DNA of 10,732 bases from Bacteroidales bacterium (lineage in GTDB: Bacteria > Bacteroidota > Bacteroidia > Bacteroidales > UBA7960), in the NCBI GenBank assembly GCA_007132395.1, contig SLOR01000033.1, positions 1 through 10,732 on the forward strand. Direction: 5' to 3'. The notes under the pieces were generated by a model. The model was not told the origin of the DNA. It saw only the letters and a list, made by a program, of their open reading frames with translations, and ran no database searches. This document shows positions 1-6,965 of this stretch, one piece after another (positions within the stretch are counted from its first letter, which is position 1; each line of letters opens with the position of its first letter). The translations under genes were made by a program, and so were the position numbers.

Positions 1-422
1 ACCAGGCTGCTCATATCAATCAAATCCAGATGACATCGGATGCAATTGTCCTGAACTACATTAATACCCGCTTGTTTAATTTGTATGGTCTGGGGTTCCC
101 ATCGCATAGTAAAAAAGGTCGCATGCCTTAAGCCATCAGATGCTTTGAAAAAATACTGCCGGAAAATATTTTCCTGGGGAACATGACAATCCGAACAAGT
201 GGCAACATTGCCATGGCTCCCTTTGGTCCAAGATGCATACTGTGGATACATTACATGGCAGTTGATGCAGGTTTTTGGATCATCCGATAAGTAGGAGGCT
301 GCCATAGAAATGTGAAGCACCAAAAAGAAAATGCCGGTAAAAATTCCCATAAGAATGATTACCGACAACTTCCACGATATGGGTGGCTTCAAAAAATGAA
401 TAATTCTTTTTATAACACGCAT
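1..422 (-). CDS. nrfH: Cytochrome c nitrite reductase small subunit NrfH (partial, C-terminus beyond left edge)
   Basis: NapC/NirT-family membrane tetrahaem cytochrome that oxidises menaquinol and passes electrons to the periplasmic nitrite reductase NrfA, which makes ammonium. I translated the minus strand from the ATG at 422; 140 codons are visible before the edge. A single hydrophobic helix covers about residues 18-41 (N-in anchor). Three haem-binding CxxCH motifs follow: CINCH at 52-56, CSDCH at 76-80 and CIRCH at 127-131. The first reads CINCHVM, the CxxCHxM form with a methionine haem ligand that is characteristic of NrfH, and is followed by W65 and the GSHG histidine H70. The fourth haem motif expected for the family would lie outside the window, as would nrfA, usually the next gene. 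No Shine-Dalgarno sequence precedes the ATG. A promoter sits about 80 bp upstream. NapC-type relatives are the alternative, but the xM motif and spacing favour NrfH. Confidence 0.93.
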   Translation of the reverse strand, partial: MRVIKRIIHFLKPPISWKLSVIILMGIFTGIFFLVLHISMAASYLSDDPKTCINCHVMYPQYASWTKGSHGNVATCSDCHVPQENIFRQYFFKASDGLRHATFFTMRWEPQTIQIKQAGINVVQDNCIRCHLDLIDMSSL

Positions 423-502
423 AGGTGAAAAGTTTACTGGTTAATTGATCCTCACTCTATCAGTCACTTACTGTTTTGGGTTTAATGAGGATAATGAGTA
501 CT

Positions 503-534
503 CAAATATATGTTATAACCTCTCATTTTGCAAA
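503..534 (-). promoter_or_regulatory. Bacteroidota-type promoter for nrfH
   Basis: Read on the minus strand, a -33 box TTTG (534-531) is separated by 20 bp from a -7 box TATATTTG (510-503). This fits the TTTG/N19-21/TAnnTTTG consensus of the Bacteroidota primary sigma factor exactly. Transcription would start near 496, giving a leader of roughly 75 nt before the nrfH ATG. An 8-bp perfect palindrome GTTATAAC (512-519) lies in the spacer and could be an operator, which is inference. Confidence 0.7.
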
Positions 535-680
535 TATTTGTTAACGGTTTTCGCAATTTATAATGAGTTTACATAAGTATGTTGAAGGGGGGGATTTATA
601 AAACTTGTAATTTATATATGTTGATGTAAGATTTCTGCTATTTTATGCAGGAATTAAGCACATTAATCAATATTTATTTT

Positions 681-688
681 TACATTTG
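681..688 (+). promoter_or_regulatory. Possible -7 box for the TPR histidine kinase gene
   Basis: TACATTTG matches the TAnnTTTG -7 consensus and lies about 50 bp upstream of the kinase ATG. No TTTG is found 19-21 bp upstream (that position reads AGCA), so only half of the promoter is supported. The rest of the 423-739 spacer is AT-rich with a G7 run at 587-593. I see no gene in it. Confidence 0.35.
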
Positions 689-739
689 TTGTGTTTTATT
701 ACAATTCCGTCGACATAATTACAATTCTTTATTACCTCC

Positions 740-2911
740 ATGTTGTTTTTCCGCATTTCGCAAAAGCTTCTTTTTGTAGTATTTTTTCTTACCCGGTCTT
801 TTCTAGTAAGTGGGGATACTGTGGGTCCCAATCTTGATAGTTTGCGTGAGATTATTAAGTCAGATGATACGCCTGATGTTATATTGTTTGAAGCTTATTC
901 CCGCCTTGCCTGGGAACTAAAATCCATTAGTCCCGTGTCAGCCCTTGAATATGCCCGGGAGGCCCTTGCCCTTGGCGAAAAACTTGAGGATAAAGATAAA
1001 ATTGGAATTTCACTTTCCTATATTGGTGTAATTTACTGGCAACAGGGAAATTTTAACCAGGCCCTTGATTATCATCTAGAGGCCAATAGTATCTACTCTG
1101 TTATTAATGATGAATTGGGTATAGCCAGGTCTTCTATCAATATTGGTATTATCTTTTCCGATCAAAGCTATTACGAGAAAGCCATAGAGTATTTTTTCAA
1201 GGGTCTTAGGCTCTACGAGAAGAACGAAAACCAGCAAGGGATGGCTGTGGCGCTTAACAACCTGGGAATGGTTTACGAATACCAGAGAGATTTTGCTCTG
1301 GCAGAAGATTACCATTTACGATCTCTGGAAATAAAGGAAATACTGGGCGATAAAAAAGGAAAATCTTATTCTTTTAACAATCTTGGGTTGGTTTACCAGG
1401 GAATGCAAAAAATGGACCTTGCTGCAGATTATTTTTACAAGTCGCTTGAAATAAGGCTTGAACTCAATGATAAAAGAGAAATTGCCAGTACTTACAGTAA
1501 TCTTGGTTATCTGAACTATTTGTTGCACGACCGTGAAAAGGCTCAGAATTATCTTTTGGAAGCCCTGAGGCTTTATATGGAAGTGGATGATAAAAGCGGA
1601 ATTGCAAAAACACATAATTATTTAGGACGCTTGTATCTGCAAACTGAAGAACTATTCAGGGCAAGGCGCTATTTTAACAATAGCATGCGTATTGCCAGGG
1701 AAATCGGGCTTACACGTATGGTTACAGAAAATTATGCTGCTCTTGCCCGTTTGATGGCTAAACTCAACGATTACCAGGCCGCATATAACTATCAGCAGGA
1801 GTTTATCCAGCTCAAAGATAGTGTCTACAGCGAAGAAAGCAGGAGAAAGATTTACGAGTTACAGCTAATGTACGAAAGAGAGCAGAAGGAAAGTGAGTTG
1901 CAACTGCTGCAGAAAAACGAGCAAATTACCCGCCTAAGTTCACAACGCGACAGGCTGTTGCGAAATTTCCTGGTAATAGGTGTGGTACTTACCCTTATCA
2001 CGCTCTTTTTAATTTACAACCGTTTTCTTATTGCCCGCAATGCCAATGTATTGCTGGAAAAACAAAAGAATGAAATTACGGAATCAAATACTCAGTTGGT
2101 AGATTTGAACCATAACCTGCTTGAGCAGAAGAAAATGTTTGAGGAGCTCAATCACAAACTCAATGTTTCCAACAAAAAGCTGAAAGAATCGGAACGGAAC
2201 CTCATGGAGATTAACTCTACCAAGGATAAGTTCTTTTCTATTATTTCTCACGACCTTCGCAATCCTTTCGCTTCTATCGTAAGCTTCTCGCGAATTCTCA
2301 AAAGAGATATGATGAATATGACCAAAGCAGAACTGGGTGAACTGGCACTGGAGCTTGACAAATCCGTATTGAAAATTGATAATCTGCTGGAAAACCTGCT
2401 GCAATGGTCGCGGGCACAGACCGGGAAAATTAAATACCGACCCGATTATCTTGCCCTGCATGAAATCGTGAAAGACAATCTCAACCTGTTTGAGAATAAT
2501 GCCAGGGATAAACAAATTAATCTTGTGGACAAGGTAAGTGATGAAATGGTTGTGTGGGCCGACAGAAACATGACCGATACAGTAATTCGCAACCTACTTT
2601 CCAACGCACTGAAATACACCGAGCCTGAAGGGGAAATTGTTATTGAGAGCGAACTCAGGAATCACAGGGTGTATGTTTCGATAAAAGATAATGGGGTGGG
2701 CATGTCGGAAGAAGCCAAAAGTAAAATTTTTCGGACAGATGCTTTGCACTCTACTTACGGTACCATGGATGAAAAGGGCAGTGGACTGGGATTGCTGCTG
2801 TGCAAAGAGTTTGTTGAGAAACAAGGGGGCGAAATCACTTTTCAAAGTCAGGAGAACGAAGGGTCGGTATTCACTTTCTGCTTACCCACCGAAAGCGATA
2901 CTAATTCCTGA
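740..2911 (+). CDS. Sensor histidine kinase with periplasmic TPR domain
   Basis: Membrane sensor kinase of 723 aa. A signal-peptide-like hydrophobic N-terminus (1-25) precedes a TPR region (about 45-363). The repeats keep a 40-residue period, with equivalent glycine or other positions at 127, 167, 207, 247, 287 and 327. A coiled coil (about 362-405), one membrane helix (409-428) and a second cytoplasmic coiled coil (about 435-490) follow. The kinase core has the H-box ISHDLRNPF with phospho-acceptor H504, N-box RNLLSNALKY (N622), G1 box DNGVG (650-654) and G2 box GSGLGL (680-685), so it looks catalytically intact. The TPRs should face the periplasm and bind a protein or peptide signal; this is inferred from topology. 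There is no receiver or DNA-binding domain and no response regulator gene nearby, so the partner is unknown. nrfH is divergent upstream. The last 64 bp overlap fetB on the opposite strand. Confidence 0.92.
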   Translation: MLFFRISQKLLFVVFFLTRSFLVSGDTVGPNLDSLREIIKSDDTPDVILFEAYSRLAWELKSISPVSALEYAREALALGEKLEDKDKIGISLSYIGVIYWQQGNFNQALDYHLEANSIYSVINDELGIARSSINIGIIFSDQSYYEKAIEYFFKGLRLYEKNENQQGMAVALNNLGMVYEYQRDFALAEDYHLRSLEIKEILGDKKGKSYSFNNLGLVYQGMQKMDLAADYFYKSLEIRLELNDKREIASTYSNLGYLNYLLHDREKAQNYLLEALRLYMEVDDKSGIAKTHNYLGRLYLQTEELFRARRYFNNSMRIAREIGLTRMVTENYAALARLMAKLNDYQAAYNYQQEFIQLKDSVYSEESRRKIYELQLMYEREQKESELQLLQKNEQITRLSSQRDRLLRNFLVIGVVLTLITLFLIYNRFLIARNANVLLEKQKNEITESNTQLVDLNHNLLEQKKMFEELNHKLNVSNKKLKESERNLMEINSTKDKFFSIISHDLRNPFASIVSFSRILKRDMMNMTKAELGELALELDKSVLKIDNLLENLLQWSRAQTGKIKYRPDYLALHEIVKDNLNLFENNARDKQINLVDKVSDEMVVWADRNMTDTVIRNLLSNALKYTEPEGEIVIESELRNHRVYVSIKDNGVGMSEEAKSKIFRTDALHSTYGTMDEKGSGLGLLLCKEFVEKQGGEITFQSQENEGSVFTFCLPTESDTNS

Positions 2912-3741
2912 TGCAATTCATAAACTGATAGTTGCTTAACTGTTTTGTTGCTTACCTGCTGTTTACTCAATAGGATACCACTTGCACTGATCAGATGAGG
3001 GGTGACACTTCGAAGGGTAATATACACTGTTGAAAGTGAAGCGGTGAAGATTCCCAGCATTAATAAAATCTGATACTTGATAGCCAATCCAGGCGCACTA
3101 CCTCCTAAAATCTGTCCTGTCATCATCCCTGGCAGAGCAATCAATCCTATTACGGCAGTGTTGGCAATAAGAGGGTTGAAGGATTTTTGTATTGCTTCGC
3201 TGATAAACGGGCGAAGTGCTTCCTGCCTGCTGGCTCCATTAGCGATGTAATATTGGTATACTTCATATTCTTTTGTGAGGGTATCATAAAAGGTGTTGAG
3301 TGCTATAATGTTTCTTTCCATGCAGTTGCCAATTATCATCCCTGTGATGGGTATAAAATACCTGGCTTCGAAAAAATTTTCAAGTTGTAATATAGCACCC
3401 AGAAAAAAAGTATCTATCAGCACAATACTCACCAGCAATGCCAGGCTTACCGGAACAAAAAAGGCACGGCCTTTTAACCCGCTTCTCTGGGTAGTGGTTA
3501 TTGTTGCCACACCTATCATAATAAATACCCAGCCAATGTTAATCCAAACATTATTGAGGTTGAAAATTAAGCCCAGGTAAAGTCCCACCAGTGCAAGTTG
3601 CAGTGTCATTCGGGCAAAGCTTATCAGGGTTTCCTTTACCAGGCCTGTTTTGTATTTCCAGAAGATATACAGAGGGAAAGCCAGCAAAATGTAGGCAAGC
3701 GATAAACTTAGCCAACTTATATGATAGGTGTTAAGCAACAT
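2848..3741 (-). CDS. fetB: Iron export ABC transporter permease FetB (UPF0014 family)
   Basis: Membrane subunit of a FetAB-type exporter. In E. coli FetAB lowers cytoplasmic iron and protects against oxidative stress; the role here rests on that family assignment. The 297-aa product has about seven hydrophobic segments spread over residues 10-255. Diagnostic motifs are PITGMIIGNCMERN (131-144) and ALPGMMTGQILGG (202-214), followed by IKYQILLMLG. The ATG at 3741 lies inside the end of fetA (11-bp overlap), which suggests translational coupling. The family is usually near 260 aa. Here about 40 hydrophilic residues (257-297) follow the last membrane helix, and the final 21 codons are antisense to the 3' end of the upstream kinase gene. 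No intrinsic terminator is visible on either strand in this convergent junction. Confidence 0.88.
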   Translation of the reverse strand: MLLNTYHISWLSLSLAYILLAFPLYIFWKYKTGLVKETLISFARMTLQLALVGLYLGLIFNLNNVWINIGWVFIMIGVATITTTQRSGLKGRAFFVPVSLALLVSIVLIDTFFLGAILQLENFFEARYFIPITGMIIGNCMERNIIALNTFYDTLTKEYEVYQYYIANGASRQEALRPFISEAIQKSFNPLIANTAVIGLIALPGMMTGQILGGSAPGLAIKYQILLMLGIFTASLSTVYITLRSVTPHLISASGILLSKQQVSNKTVKQLSVYELHQELVSLSVGKQKVNTDPSFS

Positions 3742-4363
3742 GATATTCCTCGGTTTTGATAATTATATCGGATGCTTCAATCCAGTATGCGTCGTGAGAA
3801 GAAACCAGTAAGGTTAATTCAGGTTGCTGCATTATAAAAGAACATATGTGTTCTTTGGTATAATCGTCAAGGGCAGAGGTGGGCTCATCCCAAAGTATGA
3901 TATCCTTTTTCAGCAGCAGGGAGGAGCATAGAGCTATGCGCTGCTTCTCTCCGCCCGATATCTGCTTGACAGGCTTCTCCAGCAATGATACAGGAAGCAT
4001 GAGCTGATCCAGCATTTCGCCTATAGCTTTTGTGTCGGGATACAGGTGGTGGTTTATTTTGAAAGAAAAAGGGTACAATAAAAAATCCTTTACCCTTTCC
4101 AAAGGAGTCCATATATCCTGGGGCACCCAGGAGGTAAATTCTCTGATAAGCTTTTCGTTTCCCGCTTTTAAAGCAATGTCTTTTATAAATATTTCTCCCT
4201 TTTGAGGCAGATGAAAACCTAGTATGGTTTTCATGATGCTGGATTTTCCACTGCCGGATCTTCCTTTTAGTACAGCTTTCTGGCCCTTTTTTATACGAAA
4301 GGACATACCTTCTAATAAGGGTGTGTTTTCATGAGAAATATTTACATCATTAAAAACAATCAT
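3731..4363 (-). CDS. fetA: Iron export ABC transporter ATP-binding protein FetA
   Basis: Cytoplasmic ATPase of 210 aa that would power the adjacent permease FetB. All nucleotide-binding elements are present: Walker A GRSGSGKSS (34-42), Q-loop Q82 in WVPQD, ABC signature ISGGEKQ (135-141), Walker B IILWDEP (155-161, D159 and E160) and H-loop H190 in SSHD. The length is normal for a stand-alone ABC subunit with no fused domain. The ATG at 4363 follows an A/T-rich stretch without a clear Shine-Dalgarno. fetA and fetB overlap by 11 bp and form an operon. A TAGTTTTG at 4383-4376 matches the -7 box but would start transcription almost at the ATG and lacks a -33 box, so the operon promoter is unresolved. 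The specific fetA call depends on the partner; the ATPase alone could only be called a generic ABC subunit. Confidence 0.87.
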   Translation of the reverse strand: MIVFNDVNISHENTPLLEGMSFRIKKGQKAVLKGRSGSGKSSIMKTILGFHLPQKGEIFIKDIALKAGNEKLIREFTSWVPQDIWTPLERVKDFLLYPFSFKINHHLYPDTKAIGEMLDQLMLPVSLLEKPVKQISGGEKQRIALCSSLLLKKDIILWDEPTSALDDYTKEHICSFIMQQPELTLLVSSHDAYWIEASDIIIKTEEYHVA

Positions 4364-4532
4364 ATTTTTTTCTTACAAAACTAATGTAAAATATTTTGCT
4401 TTGTTGGGATTTCCCTATGCTTTGTATATGCTATTTCTCCCCTAAAACCATGTAAATCATTCTCGTCAAACTAATTCCTCGTCCATAATGTAATAATTTG
4501 GCCAGGGTGAAAAATTATTTTCCGTGAAGGGT

Positions 4533-4561
4533 TTTGGAAAAAATAATTTATTGTATATTTG
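4533..4561 (+). promoter_or_regulatory. Promoter of tRNA-Leu gene
   Basis: TATATTTG (4554-4561) is a perfect TAnnTTTG -7 box ending 17 bp before the mature tRNA 5' end. A TTTG (4533-4536) lies 17 bp upstream, slightly closer than the usual 19-21 bp. The predicted start near 4568 leaves a leader of about ten nucleotides for RNase P to remove. Confidence 0.55.
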
Positions 4562-4578
4562 CACTCCCTTTGCGAAAA

Positions 4579-4660
4579 GCGGATGTGGCGTAATTGGTAG
4601 CCGCGCCAGACTTAGGATCTGGTGCCGAGAGGCGTGGGGGTTCGAGTCCCTTCATCCGCA
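4579..4660 (+). tRNA. tRNA-Leu (anticodon UAG)
   Basis: An 82-nt class II tRNA. The acceptor stem pairs GCGGATG (4579-4585) with CATCCGC (4653-4659), followed by discriminator A4660. The anticodon stem is CCAGA (4606-4610) with TCTGG (4618-4622), enclosing the loop CTTAGGA with anticodon TAG at 4613-4615, which reads CUN leucine codons. The long variable arm (about 4623-4635) is typical of leucine tRNAs, and the T-loop TTCGAGT is at 4641-4647. Two G-U pairs sit at the base of the T stem. CCA is not encoded. Confidence 0.95.
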
Positions 4661-4684
4661 CAAAATCATTGTATGAATCATATT

Positions 4685-4730
4685 TACCCCGTAAGATAAA
4701 CTAGTATTTCCAATCTAACGGGGTATTTTG
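4685..4730 (+). terminator. Intrinsic terminator after tRNA-Leu
   Basis: A 13-bp stem with a single A-A mismatch pairs 4685-4697 (TACCCCGTAAGAT) with 4713-4725 (ATCTAACGGGGTA). It encloses a 15-nt loop and is followed by a short T stretch TTTTG. It ends about 25 bp after the tRNA and separates it from tig. The T-tract is weak, so termination may be incomplete. Confidence 0.65.
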
Positions 4731-4823
4731 TATTATTGAAAATTAAATCAACATAGTTTTAAACCGGTATGTGTTTTTCCGCGAAACTTAATGGATAAGG
4801 AAACACGGTAAAAAGAAGCATTT

Positions 4824-6212
4824 ATGAATATTGTTCAGGAAAATAAAAACGAACTCACCGCAACATTGAAAGTGCAGATGGGTCCCGAAGACTATCAGGA
4901 AAAAGTTGAGAAGGCATTGAAAGATTTGCAAAAGAAAGCACAAGTGCCAGGATTTCGCCCGGGAAAGGTTCCCATGGGTATGGTGAAGAAAATGTATGGA
5001 AAAAGTGTTTTGGCCGAGGAGGTAAATAAGGTACTGGTGGACGCTGTGTATGACTATGTAAAGGAAAAGGAAATTAATATCCTTGGCAACCCCTTGCCTG
5101 ATCATGATAAAGCTGATGGAATTGACTGGGACAGCCAGACAGAATTCGAATTCTACTACGAAATTGGCATTGCACCCGAAATTAACCTCAGCCTGGAAGA
5201 CAACATCGAAGTAGAATACTATAAAATTAAGGTAGAAGATACCCTGATTGATGATACCATTAAAGACCTGGCACGTCGCTACGGGAAAATGACCAATCCT
5301 GAGGTTTCTGAAAAGGACGATGTACTCTTTGGTGAATTTGCAGAGGTAGATGGTGCCGGAAACCCCATTGAAGACGGATTGAAAAACAAACAGAATATTT
5401 ATATCCAGTATCTGAAAGACGAAGATATAAAAGCAAAACTTATCGGGCTCAAAGCCGGCGACAGCCTGGTGATTGACCTGGTTAAGGCCATTGACAACGA
5501 AACTGAGATGGCCGGTATACTGGGTGTGAAAAAAGAAGAACTTGACCAGTATGGTAAAGACTATCATTTCACCCTGGAAAGAATTTCACGTATCGAACCT
5601 GCCGAACTGAATGAGGAATTGTTTAACAAGGTAGCTCCCGAAAAAGAAATTAAGGATGAGAGTGCCTTCAGAGGGTTCATCAGCGAGCAACTGAGCAAGC
5701 AGTATCAGGCTGATGCCGACAAACATTTCAAAAATGAAGCCATCAAAACCATTGTGGAAAAAGCAGGCTTAAGTCTGCCTGAAGAATTCCTAAAGCGCTG
5801 GATTCTTGAGTCTAACAGAGATAATGATGAAGTAAGTGCCGAGCAGGTAGAAAATGAATTTGATTCATTTGCAGACTCTTTCAAGTGGCAGCTCATTGAA
5901 AACCATCTGATTAAAGAGCACAAAATCGAAGTAAGTCACGAGGAAGTTTCTGACCACTTGAAAGGTTTTATGCGCCAGCAAATGGCACAGTATGGTCAGC
6001 CCAACCCTGACGATGAAGTACTGGCTGACTTTGTAAAAAGGATTGCTTCCAACCAGGAAGAACTGAAAAAAGTATACGATCAGCTGTTTGACGTTAAAGT
6101 ACTTGAATTACTCAAAGAAAAGTTGACCCTCAAGGAAAAAGAGCTTAACTTTGATGATTTCGTAAAAGAAATGACTGAAAAATACAAAAATCAGAATCAA
6201 CCCCAAGCCTAA
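4824..6212 (+). CDS. tig: Trigger factor, ribosome-associated chaperone
   Basis: Chaperone of 462 aa that binds the ribosome exit tunnel and shields nascent chains. The N-terminal ribosome-binding domain (about 1-120) carries the signature GFRPGKVP at 43-50, followed by MVKKMYGKSVLAEEV as in other trigger factors. The middle region (about 165-255) sits where the FKBP-type prolyl isomerase domain belongs but lacks the PGFE motif and looks degenerate. The C-terminal charged helical region (260-450) matches the substrate-cradling domain. The ATG at 4824 gives the expected Bacteroidota N-terminus, although only an A-rich stretch precedes it. clpP follows after 10 bp, so the two are almost certainly co-transcribed. 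The 93-bp spacer after the tRNA terminator holds only a near-match -7 box, TAGTTTTA at 4754-4761. Confidence 0.95.
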   Translation: MNIVQENKNELTATLKVQMGPEDYQEKVEKALKDLQKKAQVPGFRPGKVPMGMVKKMYGKSVLAEEVNKVLVDAVYDYVKEKEINILGNPLPDHDKADGIDWDSQTEFEFYYEIGIAPEINLSLEDNIEVEYYKIKVEDTLIDDTIKDLARRYGKMTNPEVSEKDDVLFGEFAEVDGAGNPIEDGLKNKQNIYIQYLKDEDIKAKLIGLKAGDSLVIDLVKAIDNETEMAGILGVKKEELDQYGKDYHFTLERISRIEPAELNEELFNKVAPEKEIKDESAFRGFISEQLSKQYQADADKHFKNEAIKTIVEKAGLSLPEEFLKRWILESNRDNDEVSAEQVENEFDSFADSFKWQLIENHLIKEHKIEVSHEEVSDHLKGFMRQQMAQYGQPNPDDEVLADFVKRIASNQEELKKVYDQLFDVKVLELLKEKLTLKEKELNFDDFVKEMTEKYKNQNQPQA

Positions 6213-6222
6213 AAAAGACACT

Positions 6223-6906
6223 ATGGTACCAAAGGATGAATTTCAAAAGTATGCCACCCGCCATATGGGTATAAGCAGCACAACACTGCACAATTATACA
6301 TCGGTGTATGGCAATTATATCAGCCCTACTATTATTGAGGAGCGCCAGTTAAATGTGGCCACTATGGATGTATTCAGCCGTCTGATGATGGACCGGATTA
6401 TCTTTCTGGGAGTGCCCATTAATGATTATGTAGCCAATATCATCCAGGCACAATTACTTTTTCTTGAGTCTGTAGATTCAAAAAAAGACATCCAGATATA
6501 TCTTAATACACCTGGAGGTTCTGTGTATGCAGGGCTAGGCATTTATGATACCATGCAATACATTTCCCCCGATGTGGCTACTATATGTACAGGTATTGCC
6601 GCTTCTATGGGTGCTGTGCTCTTATGTGCAGGTGCCGAAGGAAAGCGTACCGCTTTGAAGCATTCACGTATTCTGATCCACCAACCCATGGGAGGAGTAG
6701 AAGGACAAGCCAGTGACATTGAGATTACTGCAAGAGAAATTCAGAAACTGAAAAAGGAGTTGTATGAAATTATCGCAGCACACTCCAAGCAGGATTACGA
6801 TAAGATATGGAAAGATTCTGACCGTGATTACTGGATGACTGCCCAGGAGGCCCACAAGTACGGGATGATTGATGAAGTGCTCTCTGCAACAAAAAAATCC
6901 AAATAG
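6223..6906 (+). CDS. clpP: ATP-dependent Clp protease proteolytic subunit ClpP
   Basis: Cytoplasmic serine peptidase that forms the double-ring chamber fed by ClpX (or ClpA/C). It is 227 aa. The catalytic triad is complete: S128 in GIAASMG, H153 in LIHQP and D202 in DRDYWM. All three are offset by exactly 31 from E. coli S97/H122/D171, so there are no internal gaps over the active-site region. NTPGGSV (95-101) is the conserved oxyanion-region motif. The N-terminus is about 30 residues longer than mature E. coli ClpP and probably includes a processed propeptide; an internal start at M15 cannot be excluded. It lies 10 bp after tig, forming an operon, and is followed at once by an intrinsic terminator before clpX. 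Confidence 0.96.
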   Translation: MVPKDEFQKYATRHMGISSTTLHNYTSVYGNYISPTIIEERQLNVATMDVFSRLMMDRIIFLGVPINDYVANIIQAQLLFLESVDSKKDIQIYLNTPGGSVYAGLGIYDTMQYISPDVATICTGIAASMGAVLLCAGAEGKRTALKHSRILIHQPMGGVEGQASDIEITAREIQKLKKELYEIIAAHSKQDYDKIWKDSDRDYWMTAQEAHKYGMIDEVLSATKKSK

Positions 6907-6910
6907 TACT

Positions 6911-6945
6911 AAGCCCGGGCACTCACAATTGTCCGGGCTTTTTTT
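6911..6945 (+). terminator. Intrinsic terminator between clpP and clpX
   Basis: An 11-bp GC-rich stem pairs AAGCCCGGGCA (6911-6921) with TGTCCGGGCTT (6930-6940), with one G-U pair and no mismatch. The loop is 8 nt, and a run of seven T (6939-6945) follows. It begins 4 bp after the clpP stop, and its T-run ends 20 bp before the clpX ATG. It has every sequence hallmark of a Rho-independent terminator. How much transcription reads through into clpX cannot be told from sequence. Confidence 0.85.
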
Positions 6946-6965
6946 AAGTATCGTTAATTATTGTT

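Noticed and set aside
443..465. FNR-like site TTGAT...TATCA upstream of nrfH
   Set aside because: The half-sites are separated by about eight bases instead of four and the right half is imperfect. It also lies downstream of the predicted start site.
2084..2515. A 143-codon minus-strand open frame inside the kinase gene
   Set aside because: It is antisense to the coiled coil and dimerisation domain of an intact kinase, so it is a shadow frame.
4376..4383. TAGTTTTG as a fetA promoter -7 box on the minus strand
   Set aside because: It would start transcription within a few bases of the ATG and has no TTTG 19-21 bp upstream. It is recorded only in the fetA note.
4791..4811. Short ATG-initiated frame (six codons) before tig
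   Set aside because: It is too short to support as a gene and has no sign of a leader-peptide attenuator.
4788..5567. A 259-codon open frame on the minus strand
   Set aside because: It lies wholly antisense to tig, its translation is a low-complexity Phe/Ile/His-rich shadow, and it matches no family.
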